The notes under the pieces are model-generated. The model saw only the letters and a program-made list of their open reading frames with translations. It was not told where the DNA came from and ran no database searches. Of a DNA stretch of 64,000 bases, positions 12,501-24,500 are shown in pieces. The position numbers were made by a program, and so were the translations under genes. Numbering within the stretch: the first letter of the stretch is position 1; every line of letters starts with the position of its first letter. The stretch comes from Cryptomeria japonica (lineage: Eukaryota; Streptophyta; Pinopsida; Cupressales; Cupressaceae), in contig NC_081410.1 in the NCBI RefSeq assembly GCF_030272615.1, positions 227,140,915 through 227,204,914 of the forward strand, given 5' to 3'.

Positions 12501-15500
12501 AATTTTGCAACTTGCCTTCAACTTAGCCCAAACAAGGTGAATAATAGGTGTTCTCAAGAATTTCGCCCTGGACCCTTTGGAAGGGTCGGGAGCGATTTTC
12601 TTGACTAGGCCTTGAACACCTCATTTTCTTCACTTCAAAATCCTCCGGAAGGCGAGCATATGCTTGTTTTGGTCTAACAAATCCTAGGATTTCAATTTTT
12701 AGCCTTTGACATGGGTAAATTAGGTGCAAATGGGAATTTCGCTCTGGACCCTTTGGAAGGGTCAGGAGCGAAATTTCCTTTCCTGGCTAAAATTCACCTT
12801 TGCTTGATCATCAACCTTCTCTAAGGCATTCTCCAAGGTCCATTCATCTCAACCACTAACTTGGCTCAACAATATTTTGAAGGAAACACTGCATTTTGGG
12901 AATTTCGCTCTGGACCCTTTGGAAGGGTCAGGAGCGAAATTCCCCTTTCAGGCCAAATTTCCAATCTCCTTCAATTCAATTCATCAAAATTCCTTCAGTT
13001 TGAATCCACTTCTCAACTTGCTAGCATTGGTTTGATCCTCACAAGGCGAAAAAGGTCAATTTTGCTTAACAACCTAGCCAGGTACAAGACCTATCCAGAA
13101 TTTCGCTTTGGACCCTTTGGAAGGGTCAGGAGCGAATTTCTCATCTAAGCTCAAAATCCACATTTTTGAAAGTAAAACATCTTTCCAAGGCACTCTAAAT
13201 AGCTTCTTTCACTATAGTCTAGGCCTAGTTTCACTCAAGTCTTGAAGGAAAAAGTGTTTTTAGGGTTTTTCGCTCTGGACCCTTTGGAAGGGTCAGGAGC
13301 AAATTTCTTTGCTTGTAGCTTATTTCTCATCATTTCAACTTCAATCCACCTCACAAGGCTAGGAAATAGTTCGCTTCTTTCATCTAATCCAAGTTTGATT
13401 TGATTCTGCAAGGCAAAATAGGTGATTTTAGGATTTTCGCTCTGGACCCTTTGGAAGGGTTAGGAGCGATTTTCCTCCTCTGGCCTAAAATCATCATTTT
13501 TGGAGACAACCATCAACTCAAGGGCATCTTTTACCTTGGTCTAGGCATAGCTTAGCATAAATTTGAAAAGAATAGGTAGATTTTAGGATTTTCGCTCTGG
13601 AACCTTTGGAAGGGTCAGGAGCGAAAATCCTGTTTTAGGGCTATTTTGCCATCCTTTCAACTTCAAATTACCTCCAAGACTTAGAACATCTTGCCTCACT
13701 CCTCTCCAGGGTATAAAAACCAAAATCTTGACTTGATTTGCAAGGAAAAAGGGTGATCTTAAGAATTTCGCTCTGGACCCTTTGGAAGGGTCAGGAGCAA
13801 GAATCTCATTTGGCTTCAAAATTTGCATTCTTGGCAACCAAAATCCACTCTAAGGCAATATAAATGACTTCTCGCACCCTTGTCCAAGCTTGACATTGCT
13901 CAAATTTTGAAAGAAAAGATGATTTTAAGGATTTTCGCTCTGGACCCTTTGGAAGGGTCAGGAGCGAAAATCATTTTTAGGCTCATTTCCTTCATCTTTC
14001 ATGGTTTCTAGCAACTCAAAGTCACTCTTAGGGGTAACTTCTCCTTGATTTTACCTTATCCCACACTTGATCTAGCAAAAAATTGATAGCAAAGAGAGGT
14101 TTTGGGAAAATTCGCTCTGGACCCTTTGGAAGGGTCAGGAGTGAAATTCTCATTCTTGACCAAAAAATCATCATTTTTTCAACTTGAAACATCTTTGCAA
14201 GGTAGAATTCCGTCCTTCATTTCCCTAGGAACAAGGTTTCAAGCCCAGGAAAGGTCAAAAGGGTAGGCTTGTAAGGAATTTCGCTCTAGACCCTTTGGAA
14301 GGGTCAGGAGCGAAATTCTCATTCTTGGTTAAAATCCTTCATTTTCAACTTTACCAAACACTCTCAAAGGCTAGATCATGTTCATTCTCCTTCTCATCAT
14401 GCCTTGGACACCAAATCTTAGTCAAACAAGGAAAGAAATGCATCTTAGGAAGATTTTCGCTCTAGACCCTTTGGAAGGGTCAGGAGCGAAAATCTTGTTC
14501 TGGGCTAGATTCTTCATTTTTTCAATCCAAAACAACCTCAAGAGGCAAAGACAAGTTATTTCTCTTCCATTCATGCCATAAAAGACCAAGAACTTGACCT
14601 TCTTCAATGCAAAAATATGAGTTTTTAGGAATTTCGCTCTGGACCCTTTGGAAGGGTCAGGAGCGAAATTCTCATTCTTGACCAAAATCCTTCATTTTCA
14701 ATGCTTTCAAACATTTCAAAAGGCAACAAGAATGTCCAACCTTCCTTCCAAGATACCCTGCAAATCAAAATTTAGTCAAACTTAAGAGGAAATGAGCTTC
14801 AAGAAGATTTTCGCTCTGGACCCTTTAGAAGGGTCAGGAGCGAAAATCTCATTCCAGGCTAGATTGCTCACTTTTCAAACTTCAAACCACCTCATAAGGC
14901 AAAATTAGATCATCTTCCATATTGGGAACAAGGTTTCTAGTCCATTCAAGGTAACAAACAAGGTTCATGATGAATTTCGCTCTGGACCCTTTGGAAGGGT
15001 CAGGAGCGAAATTCTCCTTTAGGCCAAAATCTTGTTCTCCAAAATCAATCAACTCCATCTCCAGGCAAAAACATATCAATTCATCCTCAAACATGCCTCA
15101 GAAACCAACACTTAGCCAAAATTGGGAGGGCAATGTGAGTTACAAAGATTTTCACTCTGGACCCTTTGGAAGGGTCAGGAGCGAAAATAATGGTTTGAGC
15201 TTGATTCTTGACCTTTTGAACTCCAATTTTCTTTGAGAGGCAAACAAAGACCATTCTTCATGCATCCCCATCAAGATCCTGCCCTTAGCCAAGTAAAAAT
15301 GAGAGCTTTCAAGAATTTCGCTCTGGACCCTTTGGAAGGGTCAGGAGCGAAATTCATCCTCTTGGCTAGTTCCTTACCTTGGTTCATTTCATTTTCCATC
15401 AAACTTGATCAAATCAACTTCCTTCTTTCACTATCAAGACAATTCTCCATCCAATTTGGTCTAGGCAAGGTCCAACTGGGTTTTCAGGGCCCAAGGGAGG

Positions 15501-18500
15501 CAAGAAAGGGAGATTTCGCTCTGGACCCTTTGGAAAGATCTCATCCTAGACTGGCTTTCATCATTTCAAAGCCTAAAAGCTCTTCTTCAAGGCGAAAAAT
15601 GTATCAACTTTCTCAATTACGCCTCAAAAGTCAACAATATTGATCATTTCCTTCCAAAACTCTTTAATTCATCATCCAGTGCATTCATTCATCAATTTCT
15701 GAAATCACCACTTTCATCCCTCTCTGACCACTGACTCTGCTCAATCGACTCAAACCTGGAAGAAAACAGGACTCTAACAAGAAAACCATCAAACTAGACC
15801 TACCCTGACCTTAGACCTATTCACCCTCTTCTTCAATCTCACCATCCTGATTCTCCTGAAAGGAAATACTTCATTAAGGCAAACTTAAGGTTCCAGGCAG
15901 ACAACTAATGACCTCCCAAAACTAGGCTAGACTCGGCTTGAAAGAAACCCTAAAACGAGCTTTCAGAGATTAGCCCTAATCTAGCCAGCCCAGGCAACCA
16001 CTCACTCAATCAAAACCAAGCAAGCAGAGAGAAAAACTAACTAAGAGAAAGCAAAACCCTAAGAAAAAGAGGGGGTCCCCATTCTGATGGGGCGATGTGT
16101 GAAATGGTCACAACACCATGGCATACACACAAGGAGCCAATCAAATATGTTTGTAGGAGCCTCAACCAACTTCCTTGCTACTTTGCACATAGACCACATT
16201 TGTCACAACCTACACCAAATGCATAGGTCTAAACTCAATAGCATCTTTGAGGATGTGAAACTAAAACCCTACATGGGTGCCCTAAACAAACAAAAACCCT
16301 AAGTAAAGATCCTATGTACATGTTACCATGATATCAATGATAGATGATGCCTAATGTCCATCCACCCATCCATGATAATGTTGCAACCACTTGTGACTCT
16401 TCTCTTATAACCTCAACCTCCTTATAATAAAAGAGTGAGCAAATCGGAATGGAATGACACTAGCAAAGAAGAATTTGCCAATATAATAATCTACCTTGTC
16501 TCACATCTGTAATGTCCCAACTTTGAAATAGAATTTAATGATAATAATAATAATAAAATTAAAATATTAAAGAGTATAATTATATACTATTAAAATTTAA
16601 TTAAGTTAATGAGTGGTCAATAGACATAAAATGAAAAGTTGTGAGTCCCTCAAACATGAGATATAAAAGGGAGAAGAGAACCTCATTTGAGGGGGGATAA
16701 TTTGGGAATCAGAAGTGCAGATCTGATTTAAATAAGAAGTGCAGATCTGATTGTGAAAGGTTGTGTCCCTTTCAAAGGGCAGAAATAATAAAGAGTTGCA
16801 CTCTTTCAAAGGGTGCTAATGGTGAAAGGGTGTGTCTCTTGCCAAAGGAAATACATGACAAAGAGGTGTGTGACCTCTCCCTCACATTGAGAGATATAAA
16901 GGAAAGGAATCAAAAGCATCCAATGACATCACCATTGATCAGATCAGATTAGAACTCTTATTAAGTTACAGGCAGTAACATCCTTGTTCTTGGTGGTATG
17001 CATGGGGATGTGCTTAATTTGTATGCTTAATATATGACTCCTGATAATGTTCTTATGCAGAATTTAATAGTAATATTAATATAGAATGCAATATGTATGA
17101 CAGTGTAATAATGCCTTTCTATCACTAATTGTTCATATGACGATTAAAGTAAATTATACGATGGAGTCTGTAATACCTTTCAATCTCACCATCCAGTTAT
17201 GGAGGGAGAATACATGGAAGCAAGAGCACTAGGCTCCAGCAGGGACGCCAACCCCGAGTGTGGGCCAAGAGGCCAAGTGGATGATGTCCTTGGTGCTCTT
17301 GGGCTTGTTGAAGAGGGATAGACTCGAGGCACCTTGTGTGATTCTCCTTGAGCTCCATGTGAGGACAGGTGTAGGGAGAGAAAGGGTTGTTGAATCCTTC
17401 ATATACACTTTGCAATATATTAAGAAAGACGAATATATGTTCTATCATGACATAATAGAAATGTTGTTTAATTTGTTGTGCAGGTTCCAGACCAAGCTTT
17501 AGTTGACATTAGTGTCCTTCTATCGTTCTCTTTATGCACTAAAATTGTGATTCTAGGACAGAATTTAAGAGGGTCCCATTAGGGGACATTACAATAGGCA
17601 CTGATCTGTTCTTATTTATCCCACATCCTCAAAGTTGCTTCTAAAATGATAAATCTTAAATTATATTTAGTCATTTGTCTCCTCATACCTGTAACAAATT
17701 GATTAAAAGGAATTTAAATACTTTTGTGATATAATTCTTAAATCCCTGTCAAAAGTGTATGAGAACTGATTTGCTAGACATCATATAATAATTGTGTTGC
17801 ATATTTTCAGTTGATGAGTGAAAGGGGAACCCATCTAGGTTTTGCAGAACCTAAAGTGTAGAGGAAAACAAATTAAGAGTGTTTCCTATTCATTGGCCGG
17901 TTCTTTCAATGTCTTCAAGCATGAAATCCAATTAATCTCTAGGAGATATTGAAATGTAGGCTTGGGAATCAACACCCTGAACTCTCCTTCCAATGATCAA
18001 TCCAACAACATTTAGAATCTTATTACAAAAATGAAAAATTTATAACTATCTTGTGGTGAAAGAGGCAAGAAACACCACTTAATACATGTACAACTATCCT
18101 TGGGTGCTTAACCTAATGTGAGAGCAAACCAAGGAAAAGGTACTTGTGCAATTGGGAACCACATGATTTGTAGTCAACTTCATCACATTGAAAAACATTT
18201 CAAGTTCACTGATGTTTCTTGAGTATATGTTTTGAGCATTAGGTGGGTGGAGCCTCCATAATCTAAACATGCCAAAGAGTAGGGTCATGAAGACCATTTT
18301 TATGATATGTTTTCCAAGAGCAAAAGCAAGATCCTCAAAGTAACTTTAAATTTAAGGTTTGAAAACTTTCAAAGTAATCAACTCCATTATTAGTTTTTCA
18401 CCTAATTTTTATTTATTGTCATTCAATTTTGTTATTAATTTTATTTTAAGAATCCACACTATTTTGTTTTAAGTAGTAAAACTTTTGGTTAGAGTTCTAT

Positions 18501-21500
18501 GCTTGGTTGATGGGGAGAAAATCCAATGGGTTATCTATATAAGGCCATGGACAAGGCCAAGGAGGTAATTCAGTCACATATATGTATATTTTACGCATGC
18601 ATTCAGGCAGGCAGACATTTATGATAAATGCATTCATTAAATTATAACAAACAAATTCATTTTAGAGCTATAAATAAAAATCAAATACATCCATGCATCA
18701 TTGCATCCATACATTTCTGACAAAAAAGTTGAGTGATGACATGACAATAGCCTAAACAGAAGATACTAAACTAATGCAATAGAGACCCGACTTCTGAGGA
18801 GTTCTTGCCCTGACCAAGTCAATGCCTTCCCATTATGTCAGTGTTGTTATAGAAAATATGGTGCCTTGGAGGAGAGAATGACTTGCGCAAAGCAAAAGCT
18901 TGAATGGCTACCCAACTTACAAAGAGACCTTCTGGATGTAGCCAACTTCAAGGGAGTTCCTCAAATCAGAAATTCATGCATCCATGCACAAATACATTTA
19001 TGATGCAAGTGTTGTATACTGACATGATGAAAGCCTGGACAGAAGATGAACAATTTATGCAATGAAAACTAAACCTCTAATAAGTTTTTATTGCCTGATC
19101 AAGCTAAGTGCCTCCCTGACTTGTCAAAAAAGCTATTGAACATCTGGAGAATAGATCTGATCAATGATGGTATCTTACGCAAATGAATGAATTGTGCAAA
19201 TAAAGCTAGATAGACAATACAACTTACAAAGAGAGCTCTGGCTCTAATCAAGCTAGGAGTTTCCCCATCATTTCAGCATTGAAAAAATTTGTGAATGAAG
19301 CTGTATTAGAACAGAATGATGATTTTACGAAGCGGTAGATTTATTTCAGTATGCTCGGTCACAATATTTCTTTCAAGAAGTTTTCAGCATTGCATCCATT
19401 AGCAGCATAAAGATTTACTAAAATAGAACAGTGATTTGACAAGAGTAGGCTCATTTCAGTATGTTTAGCCATTGTGCAATGCAATAAAATGCAATCAGGT
19501 ATGAACATAAATGACAAAAATCTATATCCACAATTCATGCCTAAACTCTCAATTTTTTCGCTCTCTATATCTCTATGCTATTGAAAAGACTTTAAATTTA
19601 GAAAACAGTAGATTCTCCCCCTTTTTTTTCCTTTTTTTCTAAATCTGATTTTTTCCACATTTTCTGAAAATTCTTATACTTTTAGTTTGCCTATTTTTTC
19701 CCAAAAGATTTTTTCTGCTATGGCTTAATATTATTCAAAGAAACTCACTAGCAATGCACTAATAAATATTTGTAATACTTGCATAGTTGAAGTATTACTT
19801 GTATTTTAACTTTTGCTTCATTTTTAATTGCCTATTAATGTTAAATGCTGAGATGGACAAGTTAGAGGTGTAAGTACGTTAATTGATATTTTTAATTTGA
19901 TGATTACGTGACGACTTATCTACATTGAGACATAATATGTTCAGTCCTGGAAAATTAGACATCCATTATATTTATACCGACATCCCTATGATTCACCTGA
20001 AATTTTCTAGGCGTTTTGGAAAATGTGTAGCCCCATCCCCATGAAGTGTCCTAAAATTTTCCTAACTTCCCAACAATGTGCCTCCACATCCCCACATCCA
20101 AGAAACTTCGTGCACAATGATGTTTTAATTGTTTCATGATTATTTGTTTCAGTTTGTATAGTTCTCCATTCTATGTCAATAAGTTAGATTCTTTATAGTA
20201 TACACAAGATTCTGCATCTACTATGTCTGATAGATTCAAGATCATACGGTCCTCTATTAGAACTCTATCCATTTTAATCTTTGGAAATCCATCCATCCTC
20301 AAATTGATGTTAGCCATTGATTGGGAAGTGATATTAGTTACTAACTAGGAGAGAGCCGAGCCACTGAAATGGTGAGGAAATTTATGATTCCATTATGGGA
20401 ATGAACGTCCTCCACTTGATCAAGCACCTAAAGGCCATTTAGGTCAGGGAGAAAATTAATGTGCTTGATCTAATGACTGGGATTAGGCTTCAACAATATC
20501 TCTTGCTTCAAATGATAATTTATTTGGAATAAATTCAAAGTAGATACCATCTGGACTCAATAAAGTTTTCATGTATGGTCTTGAGGGATTTGTCATACCC
20601 CTAAATCCTTCAAAAGTTGATTTCTCACGAGTGTTGGAATGCTAAATAATTTGAAAGGAGAGTATTATATGGATAAAAAATCTTTCTTAGTAGAAAAAGT
20701 TATTAGTTGAATATATGGTTGGAAAAATCGTATAATATTGCTGTGATTTTATGTTAAACCTTCATGTTTAAAGAAAAAAAACAGATTTGAGAAAGTTGAT
20801 GTAGGGTAGCTCAAAGAATTGCAGACTTCAGCATACCATTCATCTTAATCCTAGTTCCTTTCTAAGTATCTATCACACTTCAAGCAGATGTATAGAAGAT
20901 TTTTAAAATTTAAATCTATGCATTACCCTCTATGCTACTCTATATGGAAGGACCAACCCTCATACCCAGCTTGAACAGGTCTGGGTTCAAGTTCAGGACC
21001 TAGAACCTCCTAGGCAAACTCAAAGCTCATCTTGGGTATCTGTTGTGACCTTTTCACACATCGCCCCATTGCTAACGGGAACCCCCTCTTTTCCGGCTTT
21101 CTGCGTTGTTAGGTTAGGGTTTTGGCTGCTTAGTGGGCAATTTTGCATTTCCCGTGCCCAAGTCTCGGAGTTTTGATCATGCCTAGTGCCGTCTAGGGTT
21201 TTTGAAGTTATAGGATCACGTTGCAAACGTTAATATTTTAATGATCCTAAGTTTTGTCTAAGTGTGGACCTATTGAGCGTTAACGTGTTTTTAAACACGC
21301 ACATCAGTGATTTTAAAGTGCCAAGGTATTCACAGACCTTTTGGAGTTGTTTCTTGCTCCTAAGGTATTATTTAAGTTGGTTTCGCACTTTATTCCAATA
21401 TTTTCCTAGCATTTTGCTCATATTTTTGGGAAATTAGCCTAAGTTCAGTTTAAATTTAATGTTTCTAAGTGATTTTGAGTGGTTAAAATGATAAAATCCT

Positions 21501-24500
21501 AAGGGAAATTCATATTCCAAGGGTTAAAGGGTCAAATTCCATGTTAGAGGTGCTTTTCCCCTCACATTCCAGACTGCCCAACCCATTCCCCCACTCAAAA
21601 TCCACACTACACATGGCTTTCCCTTGGAATCCACACTAGCTACTATTTTCCCCCACTGTTTATCCATACCCAAGTCGAATTTCCCCTCGAAGTGCTAAAA
21701 TTTGGCTAAGTGTTGGGATTTATCCAGACTGCCATTGATTTTCCACCAGGAGTGTGGACTGGAGTGTGAACTGAAGTGCAGACAACGTTGAGGATGATTC
21801 CATGCCTAGATCGATTTTCCACCAGGATTTTTGTGACAACTAAGTGCGGAGTTTTTGTCCGGATTTTCATCCAGACAGAGGTCGGTTTTCCCCTGAGAGC
21901 ATTTGTAAGAATTTTTGTCCGGATTTTCATCTAGACAGAGATCGATTTTCCACTAGGAATATTTTGAAGAATTTAGAGGATTTTTATCCAAACTGAGGTC
22001 GAAATTCCACCAGGGAGGTTTTTTCCAAGTTAAGTGAGTTTGCAGTGTGGATTTTTCAATCCAGATTGCCATCGAATTTCCCCTGGGGATGATTTTTGTC
22101 CAAGATCATATCGATTTTCCCCTAGGAGGTTTTTGTGTGCATTTTTGATGAATTTATGCATGGATTTTTATCCAAGCTAGGGTCGATTTTCCCTTATGGG
22201 GTAAATTTTGACATTTTAATGATTTTTGAAGGGATTTTTCAATCCCAACCCAAGTCGATTTTCCCCTGGAGGCTTATTTTGGATTTAATTTGCAACATTT
22301 TAATTAAAAAGCTCCATTTTTAATTGTTTTTAAATAATTATTAATACTTATTTAAAATTTAAAAGCAAAATTTAATAACTTGCAATAATCATTTAATATT
22401 TGAACCTTCTAGAAGCAAGTTAGGTTTTCAACAAGCAAATATTTAAGCAAGTATAAGAGAGGAGCCTTAGCATTATTTTATTATTATTTCTGCTAGGTGT
22501 CTCCATGAAAGCGATTTTTTCTCCAGGTTGGGTGAATTTTAGCAAGTGATTAAAGTACAGTGTTGGGTTGAGGATTTTTTCCTCCTCCATTTTTTCCAAC
22601 TTGCTGAGCTATTCCCCTTTGCTGCCATTAAAGACCAATTTCAGAATTTTGATTTTTGCTAAGTTTGGTGATTTTTCCAAATTTGGCATTTTTGGTGAAA
22701 GTTGGCGATTTTATGTTTGGAGACTTGGGCGATATTTTCCTCCATTATTTGCTTGCTGTCCAAATCTCCATTGTTGCAGATCAAGGTTGCCATTAATAAC
22801 ATTTTTCAGAATTTCATATTGGCACCATAGCTGGAAAATTTTGATTTTGCTAAGGAAGGCGATTTTTTTGTGTTTGGGGTATCCAATCACAACTTGGGCG
22901 ATTTTCCAGATTGCTGCCATCCTTACCACTGCAGATCTAAGCTGCCATTGACAACATTTTCAGATTTTCAGTTTAGCACCATACTTGGGAAAATTTCGAT
23001 TTTGCTTGGAGAGTGATTTGGTGCCACATTTTGGTGATTTTCATGCATTCTCGGTGGCTGCCATCATCTCCAGCTTGCTGATTCACTTCAGATCTGAGGT
23101 TTGCTTCAGATTTTGACCTCCATTAATGGCTGCCATTGAGTTTCAGACTTAAGTTTTTATTGCTCAGCCAATTCCAACTTAGGCGATTTGCATTTGGAGG
23201 TATTTTGTGGAGTTTTCTGTGCATTTTCAGAACCATCTTATCGCTGTTGCAAGTCTGAAAACTCCATTGTTAGGCGGTTGTTTTCAGAAATTTTCATTTC
23301 CAGCCACCTAACCATTTTGGCGATTTTGCTTGGAGCTGATTCCTTAGCATTTTTCATCATTTTCAAAGATTTTTAACCACTTTGCAAGGTGCTGGTAAGA
23401 CTGAAGTATTCAATTTTTAGAGTTGTCCTCAGAAATTAATTTTTTACCAGCCACACTTACATTCCTGAATATGATTGTTTTCATTATTAGAAGTGATTTT
23501 TATCGAGATTATGCACATTTTTTAAGATTACAACATGTTTTAAAAGTCTGATTTTCAAGTTGTCTTCAGAATTGTTGACCTCCATTGTTGACTGTAGAAG
23601 GTGTCTTCAGACATTCATTGTGTGAAAACACAACCTTTCACACCTTTCCTTAGTCATCATTTATCTAGTATACTCCTTAGCATTTTAACTTGCATATTTT
23701 CTAAGCATAAGGAGGTATTCGTGAATTTTATGGAAGGCTTCCATGCCTTAGTGTTGTCACACTTTGAACTTAATTGCTAAAATTTACCAAGTGTATGGAT
23801 TATTTTCCTGACTCCATGCTCTAAATTACTAAATCTTTAGAAAGTCGGGAATTTTATTAGGAGTATTATTTATTTTCCTAAGTCTAACTTCGAGCTTCGT
23901 ACAGGTGAGATGTCAAAATCTGGATATAAGGAAAGAAAAGAACTATTGAAGATGCTGGAGACTGGATTTTATCCAGAGCTTAAGATTTCATCCAGATGGA
24001 AGGAGATCACAGATACAAACATGCATTTCCTAGACTTCGACTAGATGTAGCGTTGGATGTTCGGAGTCAAAGATCAAGTTCCTTCCCTAGCCTATGCGAA
24101 CATTATGAATAGTGGCATTTTCCATGCCGCTGGATTTCCACAGTCTATACAGTGCAGTAAGCTTATCCTGGAGTAGGCACGATGTTACGATCCGCTCACA
24201 AGAATGATCAAGACTCCTAAGGGTGTTGACGTCGCCTACCTTGCTGAAGATGCTATTGCAGAGGTGTTCGGAATTCCACGCGGAACAGACATGAAGGATG
24301 TGACCAAGGAGGATTAGCAGAAAGATACACAAAGAAGATGGGTGTATGCAAGAATTTAATTAACAAAGAGTGGATGATTGAGCCTAGGTCTCATCATTCC
24401 AAGGCTCCCAAGACACTCATGTGCATAGATTTTAAGGAATATAGTGATTTGATATTCCTACTCAACAGAGTGATGGGGATGCCGCAGGGAGCAATATTTG

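Larger units (their letters stand above)
7175..16115 (-). mobile_element. Element I: TG/CA-bounded element of an unrecognised family (8,941 bp)
   Basis: Reading the minus strand, it begins TGTTGTGACCATTTCACACA at 16115 and ends AAAATACACATCAACA at 7175. Both ends are flanked by the 5-bp direct repeat CCATG (7170-7174 and 16116-16120). TG...CA ends, a 5-bp TSD and the 5-bp inverted ends TGTTG/CAACA are what a retroviral-type integrase leaves, yet I find no LTR pair, primer-binding site or pol gene inside. Order from the 5' end: leader with an 18-copy hairpin array, possible splice acceptor, decayed ORF of about 1,070 codons, TATA-box segment, conserved 3' block. Element II is a diverged relative with the same order. 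It may be a giant solo LTR (see findings). Confidence 0.85.

Noticed and set aside
12558-15540. Regular repeats with spacers resembling a CRISPR array
   Set aside because: The repeats are 40-bp hairpins with spacers of about 130 bp that are related to each other, in plant nuclear DNA inside a TSD-flanked element. No cas-like genes exist here.
12861-15643. Several ORFs across the hairpin array (for example 14422-14685 minus, 14967-15236 plus)
   Set aside because: They all contain the translated repeat core ([10 protein letters not shown] or [11 protein letters not shown]) and are open by repetition only.
16503-17598. A TSD for the solo LTR at 16508-17593
   Set aside because: ACATC on the left and ATAGG on the right do not match, so the LTR call rests on its terminal sequence only.
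20955-21000. tRNA-like B box (GGGTTCAAGTT)
   Set aside because: No matching A box or cloverleaf could be built around it.
22568-22951. 127-codon ORF in the leader of element II
   Set aside because: It spans diverged repeat units, is T/Phe-rich, and has no counterpart in element I.
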